Positions 1 through 12,626 are shown, counted from the stretch's first letter. The stretch is 35,000 nt of DNA from Tubiluchus corallicola (GCA_030141605.1 JAQGDQ010000316.1:232501-267500); one strand, 5' to 3'. The notes: a model not told the origin generated them from the sequence alone. A program made the numbers and translations.

Positions 1-705
1 AGGTATATTCCCTTCGTCGTTAAACCATGCAGTAGTGAAGCCACTGTTAAAGTACATTCTTGACCCAGATAACTTGACTAACTATCGACCAGCATTTTTC
101 TGTTTAAGACAACAGCTTCTTATTCAAAACGACATCTTATTGGCTATTGATAAGAAACTAGTAGTTTGTCTGGTACAACTAGCTTTTGGGCGGGTTTTGA
201 TACGATTGATCACAAAATACTACTACGTAGATTCCAAAGTCGTTTAGGATTTTCAGGAATGGTGTAACGTTGGTTTCATTCGTGTTTGAGTAATCGGTCG
301 CATTGTATTTCATTAGATAATGTAAGTTCGTTAACGGTAGAAATGCCTCATGGTGTGCCCCAAGGGTCTGTTCTAGGACCCATGCTATATGCAGTTTATG
401 TCTTACCACTAGGTGATCCTATACATAAATTTCGGTTAGCGTATCACTTCTATGCTGATAGTAGCTAACGATACATCTACATTGAGCCAAATGATCCTAC
501 TTCTGAATCTGACACCAAAGTTAAACTTGAACAGTGCGTTAAAGAAATCGCCTCTTGGATGGCAATCAATTTTCTGGCTTTGAACGCGAATAAGACCAGA
601 TTTATTTACTCTGGTACATCTAGTCAATTGCCCAAACTGTCCAATCTGAGCCTCGCTGTGGGTGATGCAACATTGACTTCTAGTAAAATTATATGGAGTA
701 GTCCC
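1..705 (+). pseudogene. decayed non-LTR retrotransposon reverse transcriptase (CR1/L2-like)
   Basis: Conceptual translation across several frames gives pieces of a LINE reverse transcriptase in the right order. They are LDPDNLTNYRP near 60-95, QNDILLAIDKKLVV near 128-170, a degraded FDTIDHK-type block at 185-215, GVPQGSVLGPMLYAVY near 352-400, and YHFYADSS near 445-468, where the catalytic YADD is now YADS followed by a stop. NFLALNANKTRFIYSG at 568-622 is the usual block after the catalytic motif. Frame changes and stops show it is dead. The clade call (CR1/L2-like) rests on motif resemblance only. The element enters from the left edge and its right part is interrupted by a microsatellite. 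Confidence 0.85.
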
Positions 706-1027
<322 letters not shown>

Positions 1028-3127
1028 CTTAGTCTTTCAGCCTAATTCAAGATTAACTTATTTAATGCATTTTAAATACAGAAAAAGGACTCCGACATCG
1101 AATAAAATTGTGTTTAAGTTAAGTAAACGTAAAAGAATAAACTTTTTTGATGTGTTTAAATTGCAGTGTCCGTTTGATGTGTTTAAATTGCAGTGTCCGT
1201 TAAGACTGCGTGTTTCTCGTCTCATAAACGCTCTTTCATGCTTGATGAAGCCAGATAACATCAATATGTTATTGTACAAATTAATTGGTGAAGCTTGTGG
1301 CCTGGGCCTCCCTCTAATTATATTCTGGGCGTAATGATGGAAAAGCAGTTATCTAAATAGGCATGAAATGCAGGCAAGGAGCAGATATAATTAATGATCG
1401 ATGATAATTTAAGCTTCTGGGGACTGCTATTATTAGGATGAAAACTTGGTACTTTCGACGAAGTGACTGAGTATTACAATCACATGCTGCTATTTTCGGC
1501 TGGCCTATATTTTTGGGTGATTGCTTGACAACGTTGTAGAGGCAATGGACCACTAAAAACTCAAATTGTACATCATAGTGGACATTGTCCAGCAAAGTAG
1601 AAAACTATCTTGCAGGATCGTGCAAACGTACGTCCAGGTGCAGATATCACAGATATTACTCTTTCTCTGTTTGTCACGCAAAAGTGCTGAATAGTTACTG
1701 TCAGTTATACAGCCAGCCTGAGTTAATGCAATTAAAAAGCAGATATAGTAGCACAGTCCAGTGAGGTATTTCATGATGTAGTATTTTGTTTAGCAACTGT
1801 ATGGTGCACCTGTGGAAACTGACACCACACAACCCGGCTTCACTTAACAGGTATCAATTGATCACAAACAAAAGGCCAGTATCCAAGTAGAACTGCAAAA
1901 TCCCGTCCATTAAACCCAGTTGAATTGGTCAAAGTTTGCAACAATTAGACCATTTAGAATGTGGCAGTATCGTAGAGTACAAACATATGAAATGATTAGT
2001 GTAATATGTACAGAGAAATGGCTATAGGACGTGTAACCGTAATCATAATTGAAGAGGGCCAAAGGCACATTGTCCGTAGAAACAGCTGCAGTTGCAAGCG
2101 GTAAGCGTAGTAAGCGGTACAATGAATTGTTGATTGAATTAGGTTACTATCGACCGTCTAGGGATGGTGGAAATTTTGCTCAGAATGTGATGCCTTCACA
2201 ATAATAAGTCTCTTAGCCCACGAAGCCAAGTGACGGAAGTGACGTTGAAGTGTGAAATAAGACGACCGAACCAATTAGGTATTTAGGGGTAGGATTACTG
2301 ACTTCTCGATTGATTAATTGTGGCGGAAAGCTGTCTTGCTCGGTCTACGAGAACAGGCTCGGTGCCAAGCAAGTGTTTTGTCTTCTCTTTTGTAGTAGGA
2401 GAGTTAAACATTGCAATAGTTTTGAAAATTTAACATGCATGTAATAAGGATTCTACATTTAACACGCTGTACCCACAACCTAGTGTAGACATTATTGTTT
2501 TGTCCAGTTTGTCTGTCTGCATGTCTGTAACCCATAACCTCAATAAAAAATGATGAACACTTTGGTACAGGTTGATTTCCTTTATTACTGTGCTCAAAAA
2601 AATAAGTGAAGGAGGTGTAGATGGGGGGGGGGTTAATATAAATTGCAGTCTGAAATAATAAAAGTAAAAAGCAACATTTAGAACTTAATAATTCACTTAG
2701 GTTTAACATACTACAACAAAAATTAAATTTAAAGCACTAACCTCAGTTTAGGTAAATCAAAAAACCATAAAATATAATTTGAAGCATACACACCTTAACA
2801 AACTAAATTATGAAATTTGAAATCTGAACTCTACCAGCAGACTATAAAACCTGAGCTACTACTGCCCAACATACAATAGCCAGGACTCCTGTTACACCTC
2901 ATTAACTTTAGTTGAAACTCAGTAAATGGTATGTAAATAGATAGTACAGTAAAAAGCTTAAGAAATAGGTGAATTATTTTTACAGGCAAACAACCAAAAG
3001 ATGGCAGCATCTCCTTAAGATACTACCACTTTCTCCTAAGTCTAAGTCTAAAAAACCTTAATTATAGCACAACTGCGTAACAAAATGCATATTATCAAAT
3101 TGTTTCCTAAACAATACAATTTTGATA
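1028..3127. other. no gene recognised; one 27-bp tandem doublet
   Basis: Apart from a perfect 27-bp tandem duplication at 1146-1172 and 1173-1199, containing TTTAAATTGCAGTGTCCG, I see no exon, RNA gene or transposon end that I can support. A run of Gs sits near 2625. Reading frames here are short and lack family resemblance. Confidence 0.5.
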
Positions 3128-3430
3128 TTAAATTTCTATTTCTAAACCCATTTTCTGTCTGACAATCATTACTTTCTGTATCCTGGTATTGACCATCACT
3201 AATTTTTCTGTTTCGAATGTTTTTAAATCAACCATCACATCTTCTTCATCAAGTATCTTTATAGATTTCTCACACATTAGTAAGTGTTCCGTTGTATCTT
3301 CATCAATTTCACACAAAGGACATTTCAGTTCAATTTTAAACTTATTTTTGAAATTTGTTTCACTTTAATCATATTCAGTTTCCACTCTGTTATTTTATAG
3401 ACTGTTTTTTGGTTACCCTTAATCACATAA
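3128..3430 (-). pseudogene. LINE C-terminal zinc-knuckle fragment
   Basis: On the minus strand, K-C-P-L-C-E-I-D-E-D-T-T-E-H-L-L-M-C has the CxxC...H...C pattern found after the reverse transcriptase in several non-LTR retrotransposons. It is followed by a charged tail ending MGLEIEI and a stop at 3128-3130. The upstream stretch (KITEWKLNMIKVKQ) fits the same protein but lies in another frame, so at least one frameshift is present. Only the 3' end of the element survives. The clade is not determined. Confidence 0.6.
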
Positions 3431-4359
3431 TCCACTGGATTATTTCACTTTCCTGTAGCATTTTCCATGAATCTCAGTTTTTTCATTACTCCAATTACGC
3501 AATGTACTCCAAAGGAGATATAGTAGATTAAGAACAAATCTGCCACATAGGTTGCCTAAGACGTCTGAGTGCTTGGTTGGCTAACTGAGAGCCTGCGAGG
3601 ATGCCTGCTTAACCAACTGTATGACTGATTAAATGATTCGGTTAGCTTGTGTTCTAATTCCCGCTGTCTGAGTAATTATGTTTAATTGTCTAGTCTGATT
3701 GGCTCTTTCGTGACTGGCTGGCTGGATGTTTAGTGATTTCGAGGATTTAGGATCTCCAGGAGAAAATCCGATAGTTAATATTCAGCAAGACGCTGTCTAA
3801 GGATCACTAATATGCTTCTTGTCCCAGATTTAATACTCAGCCTTCCAGAGCAATAACATCCGATAATCTTAAATAAATAAACCCCCATTTCCCATTGTGC
3901 ATGTTGATGTTTATTTGGAAAGGCAAATTTAGTTAATTACGGTTTTATAAACACGTGTCACGCTCGTTCTGCGGCAGTGAAATGCATGTTATGGAAAGCG
4001 TTGTAATGTACAGTAGATATGTTACCGGCAAAGTGTGAAATCGGGAATTCTATAGAACTAGCAAAAGCCCCGCAAAAAATTTTGCGTATAAATACACATA
4101 TAATCAAAAATAGGCGAACATCTTACGTAGTCCTCGTTTTTATCACGGAAAGCCAGCAGCAGCAGCTTTTACTGAATTAAAGCTATAGGCAGAGTATAGT
4201 GGATGACGTCAGAACAATGGCTTTGCGTCAGCAGTTTTCTAAGCGAAAATTGTCGAAAATAGAACATCTAATTAACTCGTCGTCACTCCTCTTGGTGGAC
4301 CTGTCCTAACATATACCCTACACCACCGTGTAGCCCTGTTCTTGTTCTTTCTAAAGAGC
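3431..4359. other. no gene recognised
   Basis: AT-rich sequence with no coding signal, RNA fold or repeat boundary that I can support. A palindromic TGACGTCA-like site near 4204 is a single short match and is not called as regulatory. Confidence 0.4.
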
Positions 4360-4450
4360 CCTATATCTCCTTCCGAGAGTCCCCAGGCGCCGCTAGAACG
4401 TATAAATATATATACCAGCAGAATTAATATATAGAATATAGGTATTTTAT
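4360..4450. repeat. interspersed repeat fragment shared with 21835-22405
   Basis: The string TATATCTCCTTCCGAGAGTC, followed by CTAGAACG, recurs at 21843-21877. The following stretch of TATA runs and a block like ACCAGCAGAATTAATAT resembles ACCAAGAATATTAATAT at 22273-22290. Two copies in one window indicate a dispersed repeat family. I cannot name it. Confidence 0.55.
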
Positions 4451-4534
4451 ATAGGGTCAAACCAAACCAGGTAGTATCTAAAATAATTTCTTGTACATTT
4501 TTATAGGTATTTTTAATGCAGAAGAAAATTTGAG

Positions 4535-4610
4535 AAAAGTATTGTTCAGGGGTTCGACCCGGTAGATAACCTCAACGGTGACGCGGGTAAGCGCTGCATA
4601 ACGGACACTC
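4535..4610 (-). repeat. tRNA-like SINE head (possible)
   Basis: On the minus strand a block reading GTTATGCAGCGCTTACCCG is followed about 30 bases later by GGGTCGAACCCCTG. The spacing and content resemble the A and B boxes of an RNA polymerase III promoter in a tRNA-derived SINE. It does not fold as an intact tRNA by eye. The B-box match is good and the A-box match is poor. Confidence 0.35.
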
Positions 4611-5111
4611 CAGAAATTTAAAAAACGAACAACAAAACCAAAACTTAGAATTCAAAAGGGAAGGACTGAGAAGAACAACAAAAATTGAAAAAATAGAAAA
4701 AAAAACCTGATGACAATGCTTCAAACGTTAACAGAATCCACGACATTCGGCAGCCAGTCATGAGAAGAGCATTCCACGACAAAAAACAGGCAACTGACGA
4801 TGTTCGTTTTTTCCACAGGAAACCACTCCTCAACCAATCGCAATGTTATGGGCTTCTTAGTTTAAAATGGAGGTCATAACATTACCTGTAGGTTGGTTGG
4901 CATGGTGCCTATGAATAAAAATGTACAATGCACATTCACCAGTTCAGCTCAGTGTTTTAGAATTTGGATGTTCTTTTCCTAGGCATTTTTATAGAGTCTA
5001 ATAACTTTTAGTTAGTTAGTTTAAATATAATTCATTATGGGATTGATCAGACAGATTGAACAACATGATTTAGGATCCTCACCACAACAGACTTTATACA
5101 CTATTTACAAG
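4611..5111. other. no gene recognised
   Basis: AT-rich sequence. The right part (about 5040-5111) may be the 3' end of the minus-strand LINE whose coding tail is at 5477-5706, since the 74-bp repeats lie between them. Nothing else is supported. Confidence 0.4.
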
Positions 5112-5408
5112 AACATTTACAGTAAGAATAGACTATAACTACACAAGCTGACAAGTTTTACTACAAGATTACATTAGACATTAGTAACATTTACAGTAAG
5201 AATAGACTATAACTGCACAAGCTGACAAGTTTTAGTACAAGATTACATTAGACATTAGTAACATTTACAGTAAGAATAGACTATAACTACACAAGCTGAC
5301 AAGTTTTACTACAAGATTACATTAGACATTAGTAACATTTACAGTAAGAATAGACTATAACTACACAAGCTGACAAGTTTTACTACAAGATTACATTAGA
5401 CATTAGTA
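5112..5408. repeat. 74-bp tandem repeat, four copies
   Basis: Four nearly identical 74-bp units, each containing ACAGTAAGAATAGACTATAA and ACAAGCTGACAAGTTTTA. Differences are single bases, for example ACTACAC against ACTGCAC. It lies immediately 3' (minus sense) of the LINE coding tail at 5477-5706, so it may be a repeated 3'UTR segment of that LINE. Confidence 0.95.
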
Positions 5409-5476
5409 GAAAATGACGGTTAGAAAATATTAATGTACGAATATTTAAGACTGATGCATTTCATATCAGATAAAAA

Positions 5477-5706
5477 CTACTGGAAGCGTTTAGTACGTAA
5501 TATAAAGTCACGTATACATTGGAATATTTTACAGCTAGCAACATAGTTAAATTCATCTTTTCCGAATAATAACAACTTCAACAGATCATTAGTTCCTAAG
5601 GCAGCTATATTAAGGTTTTTGGGCAGAAGTATTTCACTTATTTTATCAAACATAACAACCCTAGTTTGTTGATACAATGGGCAGCGCAAAAAAAGTGTTA
5701 ATTAAT
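5477..5706 (-). pseudogene. LINE C-terminal fragment (CPLY motif)
   Basis: Minus-strand reading TLFLRCPLYQQTR, then about 55 residues including KLLLFGKDEFN and ending in FILRTKRFQ plus stop. This layout (cysteine-proline near a short arginine-rich helix, LLFG block, basic end) recurs after reverse transcriptase domains in invertebrate non-LTR elements. There is an in-frame stop just upstream of 5706 and no reverse transcriptase here, so it is a 5'-truncated copy. Confidence 0.55.
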
Positions 5707-5885
5707 AACTTTTAAGTAAGTACAATAATAATAAAACAAGTCGTTAACTTTTATGATACTAATTTCCCAGACATTTTATAGAATTTTATTTTAGGGAATG
5801 TGTGAAATAAGTCAGGTTTCTGTGTGCTTGCAAATCTGCGCTGCAGATACGTTCTTTCGCTTGTGTTTGAGGCTTGAAATTCCTT

Positions 5886-6216
5886 CTAATGTCGTTTCTC
5901 TTCTGTGGTGATGACGTTGATGACGTTGGAGACAATTTCTAGCGCAAAACAAGCGATGGTACAGATGACAGGTGATATAGAGGGCGCGAATGAGTTTGTC
6001 GTCTTTACCATGCTTTTTTCTTGCCCTCTGTTTTGACCTCCAAATGCTGGCGTTCCACTGTAGATGGTCCGACTCTGACGGGGTCTTACGAATGTTTTCA
6101 AATGTTTGACTCCGATTCCGATTTGTTTAGGCATGGATTGCATCTTGTCCGGGTAGTTGTCAAACGGTGTCGCGAACTTGAAACGGTACAGTGCTTTTTG
6201 GCACCGTGTGACGAAC
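5886..6216 (-). CDS. probable terminal exon of an unidentified gene
   Basis: The minus strand shows a possible acceptor (TTTACAG before 6216), then 109 open codons to a TAG at 5886-5888. Codon use is richer in G/C-ending codons than the surroundings, which is the main coding argument. The peptide starts basic (FVTRCQKALYRFKF), has a polar middle with KQIGIGVKHLKTF and SRTIYSGTPAFGG, and ends with a hydrophobic stretch SISPVICTIACFALEIVSN, then VINVITTEEKRH. The hydrophobic run could be a C-terminal membrane anchor. I recognise no family. The frame also stays open upstream to about 6265, so the acceptor is not forced. It could be a chance open frame or part of a transposon. Confidence 0.35.
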
Positions 6217-6766
6217 CTGTAAATGGTTCTAGTTATTTTGTGTTTGTTCTCAAAGTGTGGGAGTTTTTAATCTAAACGTTTTTTTGTATCTAAAGGAGGT
6301 TGACGAAAAGCGTGTTATTAGTATTTTGTTGATCGTTACTGTAGTTCCCAGCTAGAGATAAATAAAAGCAAAGAACGACTGATTAAACCATCATGATGCA
6401 ATTACTTATTTACAACAATTGTACAATGTTAGACGACATGTTGAAATACAATAATAAATGTGTTAGACGCCATATTGAGTTACAGTCATAAATGTTAGTA
6501 CTAATTTCTCTATTTATCTGTGCACAGTTTAGTATTATATAAGTACTCCCTAAAACATGTTAGAAATTGCTATAACACGGGGAAAAATCTGTTTCAACCA
6601 TTTGACGCACCAGACAGGTTTTTCCCAAGGATCAACTTCCTGCCTACCCATTTTCCCAAGGATCAACTTCCTGCCTACACTCTTACCCTACCATATGCCT
6701 TTAGATAATTACGTAGTTAATGAGGCGGTGACAGTAGTGATTCACTTGGCTTTAAACTTATTTATT
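6217..6766. other. no gene recognised
   Basis: If the exon at 5886-6216 is real, this is its upstream intron. A 20-base string TTCCCAAGGATCAACTTCCT occurs twice (about 6622 and 6653). Nothing else is supported. Confidence 0.4.
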
Positions 6767-6787
6767 GCTACAACTACTACTACAACT

Positions 6788-6842
<55 letters not shown>

Positions 6843-6846
6843 CTAG

Positions 6847-6893
<47 letters not shown>

Positions 6894-6901
6894 TTACTAC
6901 T

Positions 6902-6959
<58 letters not shown>

Positions 6960-6963
6960 CTAG

Positions 6964-7012
<49 letters not shown>

Positions 7013-7013
7013 G

Positions 7014-7047
<34 letters not shown>

Positions 7048-7086
7048 CACTACCACCACTACTACTGCTCTGCTGCTGGTCTGCTG

Positions 7087-7169
<83 letters not shown>

Positions 7170-7170
7170 G

Positions 7171-7204
<34 letters not shown>

Positions 7205-7248
7205 CACTACCACCACTACTACTGCTGCTGCTGCTGGTGCTGCTGCTG

Positions 7249-7280
<32 letters not shown>

Positions 7281-7281
7281 G

Positions 7282-7363
<82 letters not shown>

Positions 7364-7364
7364 A
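6767..7364. repeat. compound trinucleotide array (ACA/ACT/GCT) with higher-order units
   Basis: About 600 bases of three-base units. Two blocks of (ACA)n pass through AACTAGTACT into (ACT)n. Then come two further blocks in which (ACT)n ends in ACCACTACCACCACTACTAC followed by GCTGCTGGT-type units. The repeated order of blocks shows that larger segments were duplicated, beyond slippage of single triplets. Open frames on both strands are caused by the three-base period. Confidence 0.95.
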
Positions 7365-8054
7365 TGTGTGATCACCACTACTTTTCGCTGATTTAAACAA
7401 CGCAGCTATCGAAGATCACAGGTGAAACCAAGTTTAATACAGCTGTTTGTAAAAAAGCAAAGCAGTCTTGCAAATTCTGACTGTTAATCTGGTCAATTTT
7501 TAGCCTTCACCATTGAAGGACGTGACTGAAATTTAGATACGTTAGAAACGAAACGAACGTTAAACTCGTTGCTTATGCCAATTACTGTCAATTGCAAAAC
7601 CGAACGTTGACATAACCATATTTTCAAGCATGTAAATTGTATTAATCAAATATGCTTATTGGAAGATACTGAAGGGAGGTCACGTGTCGAAAAACGCAAA
7701 CTCCTATTGGCTGAAACTGCTTCGAGTTTGCTTAGGCTAAAGTGCTAGAGTTTTACGAGACGACGCGTTTATGCAATATTCTCTCAGATTGAGGTCGCGA
7801 ACTAGTTATTCACATGATCAGAGAAGTTTTGCAAGGAAGCCTTTAAGCAGTATGCCTGTTATCGTGGTCTCAGCGGTCTGATTGCAATAATTACTTTCAT
7901 CTTCCGGAATCTAAGACGCTTGGCTTCAGGGAGTAGGACGTTATTATAACGCGACCATATCATGCCAAGAATAGATCGACCGTGACTTTTGAAGAATAGG
8001 TTTGCCAGAGCGGGTCTACCTAAGCACGTATTGTAAAACAAAAGCTCGGAAGCT
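7365..8054. other. no gene recognised
   Basis: Single-copy-looking AT-rich DNA within this window. Reading frames are short and without recognisable domains. Confidence 0.4.
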
Positions 8055-9030
8055 TATGTCGGAAAATCCGGTTTAAATCAAGCCTGGCTTCTTTGGTAGC
8101 CTTACAATATTATTTAGATCGTATGCTTCGTTCATGCATGTGTAACCATGCGTTTAGTTAACCTTGCCTATAAAATATTATATATATTAACTGTTAAATT
8201 TTACAAAGTTGCTTGCACGTATAAGCAGAGAAAAATGTCAGTTTGCTCTTTATTATCTTTGTCTTCGTAGAAAATGTTTATTAATTTCACAATCGCTATT
8301 ATTGTTGTCGTCATCATTATCATCATCATCATCGCCGTCATCGCTATTATCATCAAGACCGCCGTCGTCATGATATTCACTATATTCATGAATATGCTAA
8401 CTGTCGGAAAATCCGTTTTAAACCAAACCTGGCTTCTTTGGTGGCCTTACAATATCATTTAGATCGTATGCTTCGTTCATTCATGTGTAACCATGCGTTT
8501 AGTTAACCTTGCCTATGAACAGGAAGTGTCACCGCTGATCGGTGACCACCTATCAGCAGGTACCACAAAAGGGAGGTCCTCTTTTTCTTGTTTTTTATAT
8601 AGGCCTGTATGTGAGATTATTCATTTAAAGTGCTGTGAATTGTGTGATTATTTTTGTTATGATTTGTAACTTAATTTGAAAAGTAAAGTGTAACAGTTAA
8701 ATTTGAATTTTGTAATAAAGTGTATTATTAGTGTGACCACAATTTATACAAATCGTTATGTTTCTCTAATGACTATTTTTGACTGGATTATCTTCACAGC
8801 ACAATTAATGCAAAATCACAGGTAAGAGCAAGTCAATCAATACCCACTAAGGTTTAAGCGTAATGCAACCTTTCTGACTGCAATAAATTAGGCATAAATT
8901 AGTGTTAACAGTGCACGATCAGGACAGGCTCTCTCCCTCTCTTTAACAGTGCACGATCAGGACAGGCTCTCTCTCCCTCTCCTTAAAGCTATTTGGCATC
9001 AAAATCAATTTTTTTCGATAGCTTATACTG
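8055..9030. repeat. dispersed repeat copy 1 (pair with 11753-13212)
   Basis: The segment 8188-9030 matches 11753-13212 over its length. Shared landmarks are AAGTTGCTTGCACGTATAAG, a (TCA/GTC) triplet block, GTCGGAAAATCCG, CCTGGCTTCTTTGGT, the hairpin-like CACCTATCAGCAGGTACCAC, and CAAAGCTATTTGGCATCAAA-type sequence at the end. Part of it (8055-8160) repeats 8400-8515, so this copy also has an internal duplication. CT-rich sequence is short here (8930-8985) but long in copy 2. Confidence 0.9.
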
Positions 9031-10552
9031 AAAATTGATGTTTATTTCATTGCTTATTGGCGATAGGATTTATTGTTAAAGATCGGAAACAATCGTATTG
9101 ATTCGCATTTGCTAATGATACTGAAATATCTTTATCATCTCGCATTAGTTTATACGTGGCGTTACATGGGAAACAGTGCAGTAGAAATATGCTGTTATGT
9201 ATTTCACTTTGCAAAAACCAAGTAATATTGTAGGAAAAGTGTATTATTTTTACGTCATTATGATGTCATAGTTAAGAAGTACAGGCTTATTTAGGACAGA
9301 ATCACATGTGATGTATTCAAAGCATTGAACCCGATGAACTTAAAGTAAAATCCGACCCAATCTTAAACTGCAGGTCAAAACAATCTAGTCTTTAAAATAT
9401 TGAAAGGAAACATACCATCTTTTCCATACGTGAAAGAATTATTACCACACAAGCAAAATTTCGTGTTCGCGCCACTAGTTCTTCGCTGTCACATACATTT
9501 CACCATTCGCTAGTTAGACGGGCACTAGCGCCTGTATTTCGGAAACGCATTGCACAAAAACAGGTGCCGTACCTCTCAGTTCAGTTGTGTTAGTTTGTGG
9601 CGAACTGTACGCGTTCGACAGCGCATGCGTGTGTGCAGCGGAAAATTTAAAATTCGAGATTTTACCTTAAAACTTGCCTAGTTTTAGTACAACACACTGA
9701 ATATCTTACAGTAGCACTGTACTTCAATTTTCACTTTCGCAAACACGTGCAACGCGCTCGTGGATTATTTTTGCTGTTGAAAATTATGTTAGTTTGTGAT
9801 GTCATCAATAGTTGGGCTCGCTCGCCGTTAATTAAGTTTTTAATCTATTATTTAATTAACAGAAACGCCTTTGCAGTATTAATTGTGTTAAATGGGGTAA
9901 TATATTAAAAATCATCCTGTTTCCTTTAAGCAAACGCGTTTTTCATGTTACGTCGTTCTTGTTTATGTCTGCAAGTTATGGCACTAAATCTCTTATTAGA
10001 TGACTTAGCATTGAATGGCATTATATTGCATTTTGATCAGTACATTTCAACATATCACGACATTCTTACTGTAACTTCCGGAACGCCCACTATGCTGTTG
10101 GAGACAAGAAACGACAGTGTGGTTACCGACATGCATTTCTGATTCAAAAAGTTTGAATTTGGCATTAGTTTACGCAGCGTATTAAAACGTTTATCAAGAC
10201 GAGGGCAGCAGGTGGTACTTTGCATTAAAAGATACGTTACGAGAAGCAATGATGCAAAGGTTTATCTATGCATAAATATCCCTAGGTACGGATTTTGATT
10301 TTGTATACTCCTTTTCAATAGTATACTCCTTGGAATACTGTGACGTGTTCTTATCTATGGTTTACATTTTAATGTTTGTGCTCATTAAGGTTTCCCTGAT
10401 TGCTTCAAGCGGCCCAACCACGAGTCTTTACATCCTCTGGACTCATCATGGTTGCAGTCTTTGTGAATAAACATAATAATAAGCGAGAAAGATTTATGTT
10501 AAATGTTCTATAAGACTATAACGTTTCTAACAATGTTACTAATGTTGTCGAG
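9031..10552. other. no gene recognised
   Basis: No exon, RNA gene or element end that I can support. Together with the flanking repeats it lies upstream of the receptor exon at 13263 and may be part of that gene's long intron, but no earlier receptor exon is visible. Confidence 0.4.
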
Positions 10553-11167
10553 ACGTTACAGATACTGGGAGGCCCTGGTCCCAGGGACAATTAACAAAAG
10601 CACGAATGTTGAATTCTTCAAATCAGTTTATTCAATTTCTACAACATATTGCCAGCATTAGGCTCACATAGATTGGTGTAAGTCGGAACTAAAACAAGTG
10701 CAATCTAAAATAAAATAAAACAATAAATAATTAAATAATTAATTAATAAATAATTAAATAATTAATTAATAAATAATTAAATAATTAAAATAAGTTCCTA
10801 AAATATTAAATATAATACGTACAAATTACAATAAATTGTAATTTTGTCAGAGGAGATGTGACCTCAATTCCTGCAAAATTGTGTCATCGTAATCAAGATT
10901 ACCAGTGTGGCAGTACCAGTGAGTAGGAACAATGGACAAGACAATAATTCCAGTGTATTGTTAAGCAGTACATTAATTAACAGAGCCCTTTAAATTAATT
11001 AACAGAGACCCTTTTAAAGAGATAATTCAGTATAGGCCTACTTCACGCTCATTCTGTAGTAATTTTTCACAGTAAGTTTAATTAATTCACTTTATCTCTG
11101 GAGACCCGTCAGCTGGCGAAGTCCCCTGTGCTGTAGCCTATAAAGCCCGCGCCTTAATCGGGCACTG
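10553..11167. mobile_element. left-truncated hAT-like non-autonomous element
   Basis: Homologous to the complete element at 24015-25137. It shares GGAGGCCC, the block ACAATTAACAAAAGC...GAATGTTG, TTTATTCAATTTCTACAACA and the terminal AATCGGGCACTG. It has a single copy of the unit that is repeated four times in the other element. The left end (CAGGGTCG...) is missing. It has no counterpart of the insert found at 24688-25095, so it acts as an empty-site comparison. Confidence 0.75.
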
Positions 11168-11752
11168 AATAATCGGAAGGAAAATCAGCATTTTTCTAAA
11201 TTCCATTATTATTCTCGTCTCGTATTTTTATGCTTAGTTATTTGTTAATGAAGTTTAAACCACCCCATTAAGTTCATTAACAATATATGCCACGTCTGAC
11301 ACTTGTAGAGAGTACTAGAGAAACTAATTACTGTAGTGCAGCGAAAAATGGGGGCAATTTTCTATGAAGCAACTCAGAACCCGTGGTTATAATTGCGTTG
11401 GTATCGTAACTCAATCTAAACATTCTACAGCCATGGCATCTAGTTCTAGTTCTGTTGTTTCAGTTAATTGCGCAGCTGTGTTAGTTTAGTTTGAGTAAGT
11501 TTAAGATTTAGTTTGAATTTTATTCAACGGTTGTCTGTAGCTTTTATTAATGATACTGAGTGCACGTTCAAGTGGTTTAAGATGGGGAGAAATCTTTAGC
11601 TTTCGTTTTTACTGTTAGAAGGCGCCTGGTCACGCTTGAAGATAGAGAGTCAACGGCTTGCTGGTCAGTGGTCAGGTTCCTCCTAGTATTTCCTGGTGAG
11701 ACGTAAATAGCGTGTGTTGTCTTGACAACAAGTCTGTAATTCTTTTCATTAA
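11168..11752. other. no gene recognised
   Basis: AT-rich sequence between two dispersed repeats. I see no gene. Confidence 0.4.
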
Positions 11753-12626
11753 TAACTCTTAAATTTTGCAAAGTTGCTTGCACGTATAAGCAGAGAAAAA
11801 TGTCAGTTTGCTCTTTATTAACTTTGTCTCCGTAGAAAATGTTTATTACTTTCACAATCGCTATTATTGTTGTCGTCATCATTATCATCATCATCATCGC
11901 CGTCATCGCTATTAACTGTTAAATTTTGCAAAGTTGCTTGCAGGTATAAGCAGAGAAAAATGTCAGTTTGCTCTTTATTATCTTTGTCTCCGTAGAAAAT
12001 GTTTATTACTTTCACAATCGCCATTATCGTTGTCGTCATCATTATCATCGCCGTAATCGTTATCATCATGATATTCACTATATTAACGAATATGCTAACT
12101 GTCGGAAAATCCGCTTTAAACCAAGCCTGGCTTCTTTGGTGGCCTTACAATATTATTTAGATCGTATGCTTCGTTCATTCATGTGTAACCATGCGTTTAG
12201 TTAACCTTGCCTATAAAAAGAAGTGTCACCGCTGATCAGTTACCACCTATCAGCAGGTACCACACAAGGTGGGGTTCCCTTTTTCTTGTTTTTTATATAG
12301 GCCTGTATATGAGATTATTCATTTAAAGTGCTGTGAATTATGTGATTATTTTTGTTATGATTTGTAACTTAATTTGAAATGTAAAGTGTAACAGTTAAAT
12401 TTGAATTTTGTTAATAAAATGTATTATTAGTGTGGCCACAATTTCTACAAATCGTTTTGTTTCTCTAATGACTATTTTTGACTGGATTGTTTTCATAGCA
12501 CAATTAATGCAAAATCACAGGTAAGAGAAAGTCAATCAATACCCACTAAGGTTTAAGTGTAATGCAACCTTTCCGACTGCAGTAAATTAGACATCAATTC
12601 GTGTTAACAGTGCACGATTAGGACAA

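Noticed and set aside
1553-1774. 73-codon minus-strand frame starting MKYLTGLCYYICFLIALTQA, like a signal peptide with several Cys
   Set aside because: Attractive start, but the remainder has no recognisable family, no splice partner is evident, and a frame of this length is expected by chance.
6557-7400. Frames of poly-Thr, poly-Tyr, poly-Leu, poly-Val, poly-Ser and poly-Cys on both strands
   Set aside because: A three-base repeat keeps every frame open; there is no splice, start or domain evidence.
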